Below, piece by piece: positions 52,701 through 62,393 of a DNA stretch of 64,000 nucleotides. A program made the position numbers and the translations under genes. Below the pieces are notes generated by a model that was not told the origin of the DNA, made no database searches, and was given only the letters and a program-made list of their open reading frames with translations. The DNA comes from Burkholderia guangdongensis (GTDB lineage: Bacteria; Pseudomonadota; Gammaproteobacteria; Burkholderiales; Burkholderiaceae), in assembly GCF_013403875.1 (NCBI RefSeq), contig NZ_JACBNX010000024.1:18514-82513 (forward strand), in the 5' to 3' direction. Position 1 is the first letter of the stretch; the number at the start of each line of letters is the position of its first letter.

Positions 52701-53422
52701 TGTTCCCGCGCGGAGCCGCGGCGGGGGAATGCCTGCACCGGCTGTTCGAGCTCAGCGATTTCAGCGATGCGTCGTCCTGGCAGCGAGCCGCGCTCGGCGC
52801 GCTGCACGACCGCCCGGTCGAGGCCGAGCCGGCGCTCGCCGCGCGGCTGCCGGCGATGATGGCGCGGCTCGTCGACGACGTCGTGCGCACGGAGCTCGTG
52901 CCGGGTCTGCGTCTCGCGGATCTCGATCCCGCCAGGCGACTCAACGAGATGGGCTTCCTGTTTCCGGCGCCGTCGCTGGATCTGGCCGCGCTGCGCCGCG
53001 TGCTCGTCGCGCACGGCTATCCGGACGTCGCGCTCGATGCGGGCACGCTCGCCGGTTTCATCAAGGGATTCATCGACATGATCGTCGAGCATGACGGCCG
53101 CTTCTGGATCGTCGACTGGAAATCGAATCACCTCGGCAACGCGCCGGACGACTATGGCGCGCGCGCGCTCGACGCGGCGATGGCCGATCACGCCTATCAC
53201 CTGCAGGCGCTGCTGTACACCGTCGCGCTGCATCGCTATCTGCGCGGCCGGCTGCCCGATTATGACTACGACACGCATATCGCGGGCTATCTGTATCTGT
53301 TCGTGCGCGGCGTGCGGCCGGGCTGGAAGCGCGGCGCGCAGCCGGCCGGCGTGCATGCGCGGCGGCCGGCGCGGGGGCTCGTCGACGCGCTCGACCGGAT
53401 GATGGAAGGAGGCCGCGGATGA
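49721..53422 (+). CDS. recB: Exodeoxyribonuclease V subunit beta RecB
   Basis: RecB, 1233 residues: a UvrD-type 3'-5' helicase fused to a C-terminal nuclease. Walker A ASAGTGKTW lies at residues 29-37, VTFTKAATAELHERIRGRL follows, LIDEFQDTDPLQFAIFD is helicase motif II near residue 396, and VTVHKSKGLEYAIVF lies near residue 758. The nuclease domain holds GFIKGFIDMI and WIVDWKSNHLG with catalytic Asp and Lys (about residues 1112-1140) and QALLYTVALHRYL. GGGAGG precedes the start. It is coupled by ATGA overlaps to recC before and recD after. No catalytic residue appears missing. Confidence 0.95.
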   Translation: MSGVPAALRAADELDVFGCALDGVNQIEASAGTGKTWNICALYVRLLLEKDLGADQILVVTFTKAATAELHERIRGRLAQLAHALETGDDGGDPFVARLFETTLDGDGALDADTAAKRIRRALRAFDQAAIHTIHAFCQRALQEAPFAAAMPFAFEMETDDASLRFELAADFWRTRVEPAAARSPGFAAWLVECGAGPAALDQQLARRLKKPLASLRWDGVAAPDDEAEAAAAERFAEAARVWAAERDAIDALLRAAQPALKLTSHKPEAVAEALDAWVEHFAQADCAAQLPKAALKLTRTALAKATKKGGTTPEHPFFDAADALEAAVAAAADAQRARWLALVAEWLDVAPRALAERKRVRRVVSFDDLLANLHDALHAHPWLADTLRARYPAALIDEFQDTDPLQFAIFDRIFAPGGPLFLVGDPKQAIYSFRAADLHTYLAARARASARYTLAVNQRSTPAIVDACNRFFESNPRAFVLDGLDYHPVRAGTRTRAPLVDETDPYAGDFRIWTLPGGEAAWSKRDAQWHAAQACAAEIARLMQGARDARVRLGDAPLTPGDVAVLVQTHRQGSLVKRVLAAWGIGSVELAQASVFSTVDAEQLERVLAAIDVPGDLRRLRAALASDWFGLDAGALWRMEQGDGDASAASASDDADAMSWVERFSRYRLLWRERGFAVMWRTFTRELRIAERLMAGADGERRVTDVNHLAELTQARASAQPGIAPTLRWLAAQRLGGGGEDAQLRLESDRNLVQIVTVHKSKGLEYAIVFCPFLNDGSLREPPASPLPDAREYHDVAGDAVLHYGCDGEAAEHAAHEARREQGAERARLVYVALTRAVYRCYLVAGPYLSSRSTREARRSVLNWLVAGAGHAFGAWLDEPPDEAALDAAWRALTGGPVSVAPLPVPASRTPLAAGHDASQTFAARQASRVLRDAWRIASFSSLTASIAREEAGVAAPPDEALRPDHDALAAFAPDGDAGAAPDAPPPDDDILVFPRGAAAGECLHRLFELSDFSDASSWQRAALGALHDRPVEAEPALAARLPAMMARLVDDVVRTELVPGLRLADLDPARRLNEMGFLFPAPSLDLAALRRVLVAHGYPDVALDAGTLAGFIKGFIDMIVEHDGRFWIVDWKSNHLGNAPDDYGARALDAAMADHAYHLQALLYTVALHRYLRGRLPDYDYDTHIAGYLYLFVRGVRPGWKRGAQPAGVHARRPARGLVDALDRMMEGGRG

Positions 53423-55629
53423 GCGCGACCGACGACACGCTCGTTTTTTCGGGCGGCCTCGCGGCGCGGCTGCCGGAGCCGGCCGATTTCGGCATCGCGC
53501 TCGCGGAAGGCTTCGCACGGCGGATCGGCGAGCTCGCGCGGGCGGCCGGCGCGCCCGCCGATGCCGCGCGCTGGGCCGCGCGCGCCGCGTTCGCGGCAAG
53601 CCGCGCGACCGCCGGCGGCCATGTATGCGTCGCGCTCGGCGCGCTCGCGCAACGCTACGACGCGCCGCTCGCCGACGCGCGCGCGGCGCTCGCGGCGAGC
53701 GGCGTCGTCGCGTTCGGCACGCTCGCACGCGGCGACGAGCGGCCGCTCGTCGTCGATCGGCACGGCCGCCTGTATCTCGCGCGCTACTTCGACTACGAGC
53801 GGCGGCTCGCCGACGCGCTCGTCGCGCAGCGCGCGCCGGGCGATGCGAGCGGCGTTGACGGCGCACTCGCGCCCGACGCGTTACGCGAGCGGCTCGCACG
53901 CTACTTCGGGCCGGCGAGCGGCGACGGCGTTGCCGCAGTCGACTGGCAGCGCGTCGCGGCGATCGTCGCGCTGACCGGGCGCGTGACGATCGTCAGCGGC
54001 GGCCCCGGCACGGGTAAGACGACGACGGTCGTCGGCGTGCTCGCGTGCCTGCTCGACGCGCAGCCGGACTTGCGCATCGCGCTCGCCGCGCCGACCGGCA
54101 AAGCCGCGCAGCGGATGCAGGAGGCACTGCACGCGCGTGCGCACGAGTTGCCGCCCGAACTGGCCGCGCGCCTGCCGCGCACGTCGTCGACGCTGCATCG
54201 GCTGCTCGGCGGCGGCGGCGCGTCGGGGTTCCGCCATCATCGCGACAATCCGCTGCCGTACGACCTGATCGTCGTCGACGAGGCGTCGATGATCGACGTC
54301 GCGCTCGCCGCGCATCTGCTCGATGCGCTCGCGCCGGGTGCGCGCCTCGTGCTGCTCGGCGACAAGGATCAGCTCGCCGCGGTCGAGGCGGGCGCCGTGT
54401 TCGCGGAACTGAGCGCGCGTCCGTCGTTCAGCGCGGCCGCGTGCGCGCGGATCGCGCGGGCGCTCGGTATCGACGACGCGGCGTTCGTCGCGGCGCTGCC
54501 GACGGCGGATGACGCGGCGCCTTCGCCGTTCGAGCGGGCGCGCACCGTTACCTCGCGTGACGCCGAGTCGCGGCAGGCGTCGCTGTTTGGTGACGATCAC
54601 TCGGACGATCACCTGGACGGCGCGCCTTCCGACGACGAAGTTCAATTCGAAGCACCCGCTTGGATCGAAGCGGACGAACTGACCTGGCTCGACGCGGCCG
54701 ATTTTCCGCCGCTCGATGCGAACGAAACGCGCGATTTCGCCCCAATGGGTTCCATCGAGTCCGGCGCGCCGGACAGCACGAAGGCTGCCCCCGCGCCGCT
54801 CACCGACTGCGTCGTGTGGCTGGAACGCAACTACCGCTTCGGCCTCGATTCGCCGATCGGCCGACTGTCGCTCGCGATCCGTCGCGGCGCCGCGCACGCG
54901 GCGCTCGACGCGCTGCCGACCGACGACGCGGCCGCTGCGTCGCTGCACGAAGACGCCGGCGACGCGCTCGCCGCGCCGACCGTCGAGCGGCTCGCGCGGC
55001 GCTTCTCCGCCTATCTCGACGGGTTGCGGCACGCGCTCGGCGCCGCCACGCCTGATCCATTGCCGCTGTTCGACGCGTTGAACCGCTTCCGGATCCTGTG
55101 CGCGACGCGCACCGGCGCGCGCGGCGCCGAGCAGGTGAACGCGCTCGTCGCATCGCACGTGCGCCGCGCCGCGCGGGTGCCGCTCGCGGTCGGCGCGCAC
55201 TGGTTCGCGGGGCGACCGGTGATGGTCACGCGCAACGACTATGCGCTCGGCCTTTTCAACGGCGACGTCGGCATCGCGCTGCCCGATGCGCACGGCGTGC
55301 TGCGGGTGTGGTTCAAGCGTGCGGACGGCACCGCGCGTGCGGTGTCGCCGGCCGCGCTGCCGCCGCACGAGACCGCGTTCGCGCTGACGGTGCACAAGTC
55401 GCAGGGTTCTGAGTTCGACGAGGCCGCGCTCGTGCTGCCCGCCGCGTTCTCGCGCGTGTTGACGCGCGAACTCGTATACACGGCGGTCACGCGCGCGCGC
55501 AAGCGCGTGCAGATCGTCGGCGCGCGCCGCGTGCTCGCGCAGGCGATCGCGACGCGCACGCAGCGCGATTCCGGCCTCGCCGCGCGCATCGACGAGGCGC
55601 TCGCGCGCCTGCGCGGCGGTGACGCATGA
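53419..55629 (+). CDS. recD: Exodeoxyribonuclease V subunit alpha RecD
   Basis: RecD, 736 residues, the 5'-3' helicase of RecBCD. Walker A is SGGPGTGKTTT near residue 195, motif II is DLIVVDEASMID near residue 286, LGDKDQLAAVEAGAVFAEL follows, and the C-terminal motif is FALTVHKSQGSEFDEAAL near residue 655. Between about residues 355 and 460 lies an acidic insertion (for example GDDHSDDHLDGAPSDDE) of lower GC that is longer than I expect from enterobacterial RecD (about 608 residues). It overlaps recB and arfB by ATGA junctions, so recC-recB-recD-arfB is one operon. Confidence 0.95.
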   Translation: MSATDDTLVFSGGLAARLPEPADFGIALAEGFARRIGELARAAGAPADAARWAARAAFAASRATAGGHVCVALGALAQRYDAPLADARAALAASGVVAFGTLARGDERPLVVDRHGRLYLARYFDYERRLADALVAQRAPGDASGVDGALAPDALRERLARYFGPASGDGVAAVDWQRVAAIVALTGRVTIVSGGPGTGKTTTVVGVLACLLDAQPDLRIALAAPTGKAAQRMQEALHARAHELPPELAARLPRTSSTLHRLLGGGGASGFRHHRDNPLPYDLIVVDEASMIDVALAAHLLDALAPGARLVLLGDKDQLAAVEAGAVFAELSARPSFSAAACARIARALGIDDAAFVAALPTADDAAPSPFERARTVTSRDAESRQASLFGDDHSDDHLDGAPSDDEVQFEAPAWIEADELTWLDAADFPPLDANETRDFAPMGSIESGAPDSTKAAPAPLTDCVVWLERNYRFGLDSPIGRLSLAIRRGAAHAALDALPTDDAAAASLHEDAGDALAAPTVERLARRFSAYLDGLRHALGAATPDPLPLFDALNRFRILCATRTGARGAEQVNALVASHVRRAARVPLAVGAHWFAGRPVMVTRNDYALGLFNGDVGIALPDAHGVLRVWFKRADGTARAVSPAALPPHETAFALTVHKSQGSEFDEAALVLPAAFSRVLTRELVYTAVTRARKRVQIVGARRVLAQAIATRTQRDSGLAARIDEALARLRGGDA

Positions 55630-56033
55630 CGACGATCCGCTATACGCTCGATCCGGCCGACGTCGAATGGACCGCGGTGCGCGCACAAGGCGCGGGCGGG
55701 CAGAACGTGAACAAGGTGTCGAGCGCGATTCATCTGCGCTTCGACATTCGCGCGTCGTCGCTGCCCGACGCGCTGAAGGCGCGTCTTTGCGCGCTGCCGG
55801 ATCAGCGGATCACGCGCGACGGCGTCGTCGTCATCAAGTCGCAGGAGCATCGCACGCAGGAGAAGAACCGCGAGGCCGCGCTCGCGCGGCTCGATGCGCT
55901 GATCCGCAGCGTCGCCGTCACGCCGCGTGCGCGGATCGCGACGCGGCCGACGCGCGCGTCGAAGGAGCGGCGGCTCGAACAAAAGAGCCGTCGCGGCGCG
56001 GTGAAGTCGGGGAGAGGGCGGATCGTCGACTGA
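55626..56033 (+). CDS. arfB: Peptidyl-tRNA hydrolase ArfB (YaeJ), ribosome rescue factor
   Basis: Release-factor-like hydrolase of 135 residues. The catalytic GGQ lies at about residues 23-25 in RAQGAGGQNVNKVSSAIHLRFDI. The C-terminal tail is strongly basic (TRPTRASKERRLEQKSRRG) and is the part that enters the empty mRNA channel of stalled ribosomes in this family. It frees stalled ribosomes by hydrolysing peptidyl-tRNA. The ATG overlaps the recD stop (ATGA), so it is made as the last gene of the recCBD transcript, a link I have no functional explanation for. Confidence 0.93.
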   Translation: MTTIRYTLDPADVEWTAVRAQGAGGQNVNKVSSAIHLRFDIRASSLPDALKARLCALPDQRITRDGVVVIKSQEHRTQEKNREAALARLDALIRSVAVTPRARIATRPTRASKERRLEQKSRRGAVKSGRGRIVD

Positions 56034-56080
56034 GGTGACGCACGGCTCATGATGCACGGCGTACCACGCACCACGGCGCG

Positions 56081-57364
56081 TCAGCGCATCACGGTTCCCG
56101 CGCTGTCGAGCACGAAGTCGACGCAGAACACGACGAGCCGCTCGCGCGTGCGCGTCGCGACGGCGGCCGTGTAGCAGTCGCGGCCGTCGGTCAGCGAGAA
56201 GTGCGGCCCCATCAGCGCGACGCGGCCCGGCGCGATCAGCGCGCGCTGGAAGTACGGGCGCCGCGACCAGTTGCTGTGCGTCTCGGGGAACAGCGGCGCG
56301 AGGCGGGTCGCGACCGGGTTGCGCTCGGGCGGCTGCGCGCCGATCGACGGCAGGAACTGCTCGCCGATCTCGTCCGTGACGAACACGCGGCGCGCAGCCG
56401 GCACGACGAGCACGCGCTGCGCGGCTTCCTGCAGATTGCCGGTCGCCGCGAATGCGGCCGCGCCGGCGAGCACGAGCCGCTCGATCGCGTCGAAGCCGGG
56501 CTGCACCGGGTTCGGCTGCGTCCGGCGTCGCTCGATGAAGCGCGACCATGCGGCGTCGAGCATCGCGGGCGCGGACAGGCTCGCGTGCGCGATCGATGCG
56601 TGCGGCTGGCCGAACCGGAAACCCTGCACGAAGTCGATGTCCGCTTCCATCAGCGCCTGCAGCGCGTCTTCGCTCTCGACGCCCTCGGCGAGCACCATCG
56701 AGCCGGCCTGGTGCAGCATCGACACAAGATGGTAGATGATCCGGTGGTCGTCGCCGGAGCGCGTCGCGCGCTCGACGAGCGAGCGATCGAGCTTCACGAT
56801 GTCGGGCCGCGCGCGCCACACGCGGTCGAAGTTCGAGAAGCCAGTGCCGAAATCGTCGATCGCGATCAGGAATTCGCGATGCTGGAACATGTCGATCACG
56901 CGCGCGAGCCGCGCTTCGTCGTGCGTCGGCTGTTCGAGCACCTCGAGCACGATCCGTTTCGGCGGCAGCCCGAAGTGGCTGCACAGCGAATCGATGAAAT
57001 CCTGGTGCACGAGGCCTGAGTCGAGCACGCGTGGCGTCACGTTCAGGAACAGCCAGCCGTCGCCGATGCCCTGCGCGACGAAATTGGCCGTATGCAGGCA
57101 GCGCGCGAGCCGGTCGAGCAGCAGCGCCTCGGCGGTGCTGCGCGCGCGGTCGAACAGCGCGGTCGGCGAGATCGATGTGCCGTTCGCGTCGACGACGCGC
57201 AGCAGCGCCTCGTAGCCGACCACGCGCTTGTGCGTGATCGACAGCACCGGCTGGAACACGCTCGAGAGCGTCGCGCCGTGATAGTCGGCGCGCCAGCCGC
57301 CCGGCGTCGCCGTCAGACGCGCGAGCAGCGAGTCGAACGACAGATCGTGGTGGGAATGCGACAT
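56081..57364 (-). CDS. EAL-domain phosphodiesterase with C-terminal Cache-like domain
   Basis: Protein of 427 residues. The EAL domain (about residues 30-265) keeps YEALLRV, FLNVTP, LEVLEQ, IDDFGTGFSN, VKLDRSLV and LAEGVES, so it should hydrolyse c-di-GMP. The C-terminal part (about 290-427) with NWSRRPYFQRALIAPGRVALMGPHFSLTDGR resembles a PDC/Cache-type sensor, but without flanking membrane helices, so it is probably cytoplasmic. It is convergent with arfB. It is separate from and not closely similar to the PAS-GGDEF-EAL gene elsewhere in the window. Confidence 0.88.
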   Translation of the reverse strand: MSHSHHDLSFDSLLARLTATPGGWRADYHGATLSSVFQPVLSITHKRVVGYEALLRVVDANGTSISPTALFDRARSTAEALLLDRLARCLHTANFVAQGIGDGWLFLNVTPRVLDSGLVHQDFIDSLCSHFGLPPKRIVLEVLEQPTHDEARLARVIDMFQHREFLIAIDDFGTGFSNFDRVWRARPDIVKLDRSLVERATRSGDDHRIIYHLVSMLHQAGSMVLAEGVESEDALQALMEADIDFVQGFRFGQPHASIAHASLSAPAMLDAAWSRFIERRRTQPNPVQPGFDAIERLVLAGAAAFAATGNLQEAAQRVLVVPAARRVFVTDEIGEQFLPSIGAQPPERNPVATRLAPLFPETHSNWSRRPYFQRALIAPGRVALMGPHFSLTDGRDCYTAAVATRTRERLVVFCVDFVLDSAGTVMR

Positions 57365-57621
57365 GTCAGTCCTCGCCGGGCCGGGTGATCGGCGCGGCGG
57401 CGCCGGGCGATTGCTCAGGCAGGCGGGGGGCGTCGATCATCGGGCTGCCTCCTGCGGAGCGGACGGGATGCGAGTGGAGCGGGGTGGGTGCGTTTCGCCC
57501 ATCAGGGTAACGCGAGATCCTGTCCTCGTACAGTCGGTCCGCAGACTATCTCGTGCGCGACAGCCCGCCCGCCGGGTCACGCGCGCGTCGCGCGCATACT
57601 GCCCGCGCCCGCGCCCGCGCG

Positions 57622-58548
57622 TCAGCAGGCGGCGTCGCCGCGCGGCCGCATGCCGGGAATGCGCTTGATCGCGCCGGTCGCGAGCGCGGTGCCGATCAGG
57701 ATGATCGCGCAGCCTTCGAGCATCGCGAACGTAACCCGCTCGCCGAGGAACAGCGCGCCCCACAGCAGCCCGAACACCGGGATCACGAACGTGACCGTGA
57801 TGGCGCGCGCCGGCCCGACGTGCGCGATCAGGTAGAAGTAGATGAAATAGGCGACGCCGGTGCACGCGAGGCCAAGCGCAAGCAGCGCGCCCCACGCGTG
57901 CGCGGACACCGCGGCCGCGGGCCACGTCGCGACCGCGAACGGCAGCAGCAGGATCGACGAGCCGATCATGCTGCCGGTCGCGTTGACGATCGGATCGACG
58001 CCGGTCAGGCGGCGCTTCGCGAAGTTCACGGCGATGCCGTAGAGCAGCGTTGCGCCGAGCGCGGCGAGCGCCGCGAGTGCGGTCGCGCCGGCGGATGCGC
58101 TGCCGTGCGCGTGTGCGATCTGATCCCAGACGAGTGCGACGACGCCCGCGAAGCCGATCGCGAGGCCGATCGCGCGCGGCAGCGTCAGCGCGTCCTTCAG
58201 CCACAGGTAGGCGACGAGCGCGCCCCATAGCGGTGCCGTCGCGTTGATCACGGACGTGACGCCGGCCGACAGCGTCAGCTCGGCGAACGCGAACAGGCAG
58301 AACGGCGCGCCGGAGTTCAGCGCGCCGACGACGAACAGCGGCCACGCGTGGCGGCGTAACTGCGTCGCGAGCTCGGCGGCCGGCAGCCGCGTGAGTGACA
58401 GGCCGATCAGGAACAGCGCGCCGATGCCGACGCGCAGCGCCATCAGCGGTGCGACACCGAACTCGGTGACGCCGATGCGGATGAACAGGAACGACGCGCC
58501 CCACAGGGCGGCGAGCGTAATCAGCAGCGCGAGGTTTCTTGGAGACAT
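57622..58548 (-). CDS. EamA/DMT-superfamily transporter
   Basis: Membrane protein of 308 residues with ten predicted helices formed by two EamA repeats. The first opens LALLITLAALWGASFLFIRIGVTEFGVAPLMALR and the second near ALAALAALGATLLYGIAVNFAKR. LSAGVTSVINATAPLWGALVAYLWLKD and VTFVIPVFGLLWGALFLGERVT are the matching helix 3-4 and 8-9 segments. The family exports amino acids or other metabolites; the substrate here is unknown. The gene is solitary, with a 257-base gap to the EAL gene in which I see no gene. Confidence 0.87.
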   Translation of the reverse strand: MSPRNLALLITLAALWGASFLFIRIGVTEFGVAPLMALRVGIGALFLIGLSLTRLPAAELATQLRRHAWPLFVVGALNSGAPFCLFAFAELTLSAGVTSVINATAPLWGALVAYLWLKDALTLPRAIGLAIGFAGVVALVWDQIAHAHGSASAGATALAALAALGATLLYGIAVNFAKRRLTGVDPIVNATGSMIGSSILLLPFAVATWPAAAVSAHAWGALLALGLACTGVAYFIYFYLIAHVGPARAITVTFVIPVFGLLWGALFLGERVTFAMLEGCAIILIGTALATGAIKRIPGMRPRGDAAC

Positions 58549-58580
58549 GGACGTGGGCAGGTCGGCCGGGGGACTTAAGC

Positions 58581-58612
58581 GGGTGCAATCGGGTGCAATT
58601 GCGAGTGCAATC
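58581..58612. repeat. 10-base direct repeats upstream of the EamA gene
   Basis: Two adjacent copies of GGGTGCAATY followed by GAGTGCAATC lie 33 to 64 bases upstream of the EamA start. Their regular 10-12 base spacing (one helical turn) in a promoter position could mean binding sites for a regulator. Confidence 0.5.
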
Positions 58613-58670
58613 TTACACCGCGCTTAAGGGCCGATGCTTCACGTTTCGGATGAAACGGCAAGAAACGGGA

Positions 58671-58715
58671 GGAGCGGAAGGAGCGGAAGGAGCGGGAGGA
58701 GCGGGAGGAGCGGGA
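58671..58715. repeat. Five tandem 9-base repeats GGAGCGGRA
   Basis: Five contiguous nine-base units (two GGAGCGGAA, three GGAGCGGGA) lie just beyond the stop of the small lipoprotein gene, between it and the EamA gene. They are non-coding on the gene strand and probably a slippage product. Confidence 0.75.
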
Positions 58716-58736
58716 AAAACCGGTCCGACGCCTCCG

Positions 58737-58979
58737 TCAGTGGTGATGCCCGCCGCCGCCGCGGAACCCGAAATCGAGCGACAGCGACGGTCCCCACCAG
58801 CCGCCCCACGCCGGCGCGTACACCGGCGCCGGATAGTAGTACGGCGCCGGCTCGACATACGCGGGCGCGGTTTGCACCGGCGGCGGCGCGTAGGCGGCCG
58901 GCGGGTAATAGCCATACGGGTAGTAGCAGCCGGCGAGCGACGCGCACGCGAGCGCGGCCGCGACGAATGTTCTGGTCAT
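58737..58979 (-). CDS. Small Tyr/Pro-rich lipoprotein
   Basis: Predicted lipoprotein of 80 residues. A signal peptide ending in LAGC (Cys near residue 18) is followed by repeated Tyr-Pro-rich motifs (YYPYGYYPP, YVEPAPYYYPAP), a WGGWWGPSLSLDFGF segment and a Gly-His tail (GGGGHHH). Similar short lipoproteins are widespread in Burkholderia. The function is unknown. The His tail could bind metal, an inference only. Complete, with a TGA stop at 58737. Confidence 0.78.
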   Translation of the reverse strand: MTRTFVAAALACASLAGCYYPYGYYPPAAYAPPPVQTAPAYVEPAPYYYPAPVYAPAWGGWWGPSLSLDFGFRGGGGHHH

Positions 58980-59157
58980 GATGGAACTCCCCGGCAGGGC
59001 AAGGCGGCAATGCGCCGATGTTTCAGCTTACGCCGCGAGTCGATGAAACGTTGTGCGAAACGGTAACGGATCATTTCGGCGCCGGGCGTGAAAACGGCGC
59101 CGTCCGCGGTGCGGACAACGCCGTTGCGTGGTGTCGGGCCCCGCCCGGGCGCGACGC

Positions 59158-59370
59158 TTACTTGCCGACCTGGCTGCCGATCAGGCCGCCGGCCGCCGCG
59201 CCGCCGAGCGTCGACAGCGTGCTGCCGCCGAGCGCCGCGCCGGCGACGCCGCCGATGCCCGCGCCGATCGCGGTGTTGCGCTGCTGCGTGGTCAGCGTGT
59301 CGCAGGCCGACAGGCTCGCCACCGCCGCGACGAGCATTGCGCATACGCCCATACGCCGAATCGTTTTCAT
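59158..59370 (-). CDS. Glycine-zipper lipoprotein (OsmB-like)
   Basis: Small lipoprotein of 70 residues. The signal peptide ends in ASLSAC (Cys near residue 23). The mature part holds a glycine-zipper stretch AIGAGIGGVAGAALGG and AAAGGLIGSQVG, forming a hairpin of two helices as in OsmB/Rickettsia 17-kDa antigen-like proteins. The likely role is envelope stress or outer-membrane association. The ATG at 59370 begins the signal peptide (MKTIRRMGV); an in-frame start 22 codons upstream is rejected. It lies next to the other small lipoprotein gene on the same strand. Confidence 0.83.
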   Translation of the reverse strand: MKTIRRMGVCAMLVAAVASLSACDTLTTQQRNTAIGAGIGGVAGAALGGSTLSTLGGAAAGGLIGSQVGK

Positions 59371-59558
59371 GATCGTTGTCCTTGATGTTGTGAACGATTG
59401 TTGCGCGAAAGCACCGGTGCCGCGCACAATCGGCACTCTACGTGCGCGCGTGCGCCGCGACTGTAAAGACTTGTTAGGGCCTGCGCGCTTTCGTAATCAA
59501 TTGTTTCGTCCCCATCGACGCGCGCAAAACTCACGCAACCCGGACGCAACCCGGACGC

Positions 59559-59583
59559 AAAAAAGCCCGCTCGAAAGCGGGCT
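59559..59583 (-). terminator. Rho-independent terminator of thiC
   Basis: Stem AGCCCGCT/AGCGGGCT (59564-59571 and 59576-59583) with a CGAA loop, followed on the - strand by a run of six Ts (59559-59564 as As on the + strand). It lies 78 bases after the thiC stop. Tandem ACGCAACCCGG repeats (59533-59560) lie beyond it. Confidence 0.88.
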
Positions 59584-59660
59584 GCGTCTTGCGACGGTTT
59601 CGCGCATCCCGGCGCGGCGATCCGCGGCATTGCGCGGAATTGCCGCCCAGGTTCCGGCGC

Positions 59661-61592
<1,932 letters not shown>

Positions 61593-61680
61593 GCGATCTC
61601 CTGATATGGGGCGCGCTAAGCAGGAGATGAGAGTCGCGAGGCGGCGGATTTCGTCGGAAGAGAAGCTGGCGAGATCCGGA

Positions 61681-61776
<96 letters not shown>

Positions 61777-61968
61777 TTAGCAAGCGCACAAGATACACCG
61801 GCTTCGCGGCAGTTTCAACCGGGGACAGATCGGGAGCGAAAATGGCGGGGAATGCTGTGACGAAACGGTCGTCGGAGGGGCCGCAAAATTTTTTTTCGAG
61901 CGGGTGTCATTTGCGGGGCGGTCGTCCGTCTATTCGGCGCTGCAAACCCAACCCAAAGGAGAACTGAG

Positions 61969-62256
61969 ATGAAAAACGGACTGATTTTCGCCTGTGCCGC
62001 CGCATTCGCATTTGCCGCCACGGGCGCGTATGCGCAGAACGATTCGATGTCGAAGGAAGCGTCGCCGATGTCGCAGGACAGCGGAATGGCGAAGGACGCG
62101 ATGGGCCACGACGCGATGGCGAAGGATGACGCGATGAAGAAGGGGATGAGCAAGCACGCGATGAAGATGAAAAAGGACTCGATGAAGAAGGACGCGATGT
62201 CGCACGACTCGATGGGCAAGCCGATGAAGGACGACAAGATGGCGCCGGCGAACTGA
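61969..62256 (+). CDS. Secreted methionine-rich MXKDX pentapeptide-repeat protein
   Basis: Protein of 95 residues with a signal peptide cleaved after AYA (about residue 22). The mature 73 residues hold 14 Met, many Lys and Asp and no Cys, in repeats such as MAKDA, MGHDA, MKKDS and MKKDA, the MXKDX repeat family. Family role is not settled. A Met-rich periplasmic peptide next to a cytochrome b and an oxidoreductase resembles MrpX of Azospira, which quenches hypochlorite and is recycled by a methionine sulfoxide reductase. Metal binding is the alternative. CAAAGGAGAAC precedes the ATG. Translation is expected to be high. Confidence 0.9.
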   Translation: MKNGLIFACAAAFAFAATGAYAQNDSMSKEASPMSQDSGMAKDAMGHDAMAKDDAMKKGMSKHAMKMKKDSMKKDAMSHDSMGKPMKDDKMAPAN

Positions 62257-62345
62257 CCGTGTCCGACCGGCCGTGTTGAACTGACCGTGCCCGACCGGCC
62301 GTGCCTGACCGGCCGTGTCGAACCGGCCGTGTCTGACTGACCCCT
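62257..62345. repeat. Tandem TGACCGGCCGTG-like repeats
   Basis: About six degenerate 12-15 base units (TGACCGTGTCC, GACCGGCCGTG, GAACCGGCCGTG) fill the gap between the Met-rich peptide gene and the DUF1223 gene. CGGCCG cores could form hairpins and act as a barrier that lowers downstream expression. No coding frame is evident. Confidence 0.7.
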
Positions 62346-62393
62346 GGCCGCGCGCCGCACCGGCGTCGCGCGGCGAGATATGCGAGAACCGCC

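Noticed and set aside
62257..62345. Possible CRISPR array
   Set aside because: Units are short, degenerate and contiguous with no unique spacers; they are simple tandem repeats. The same applies to the other repeat tracts in the window.
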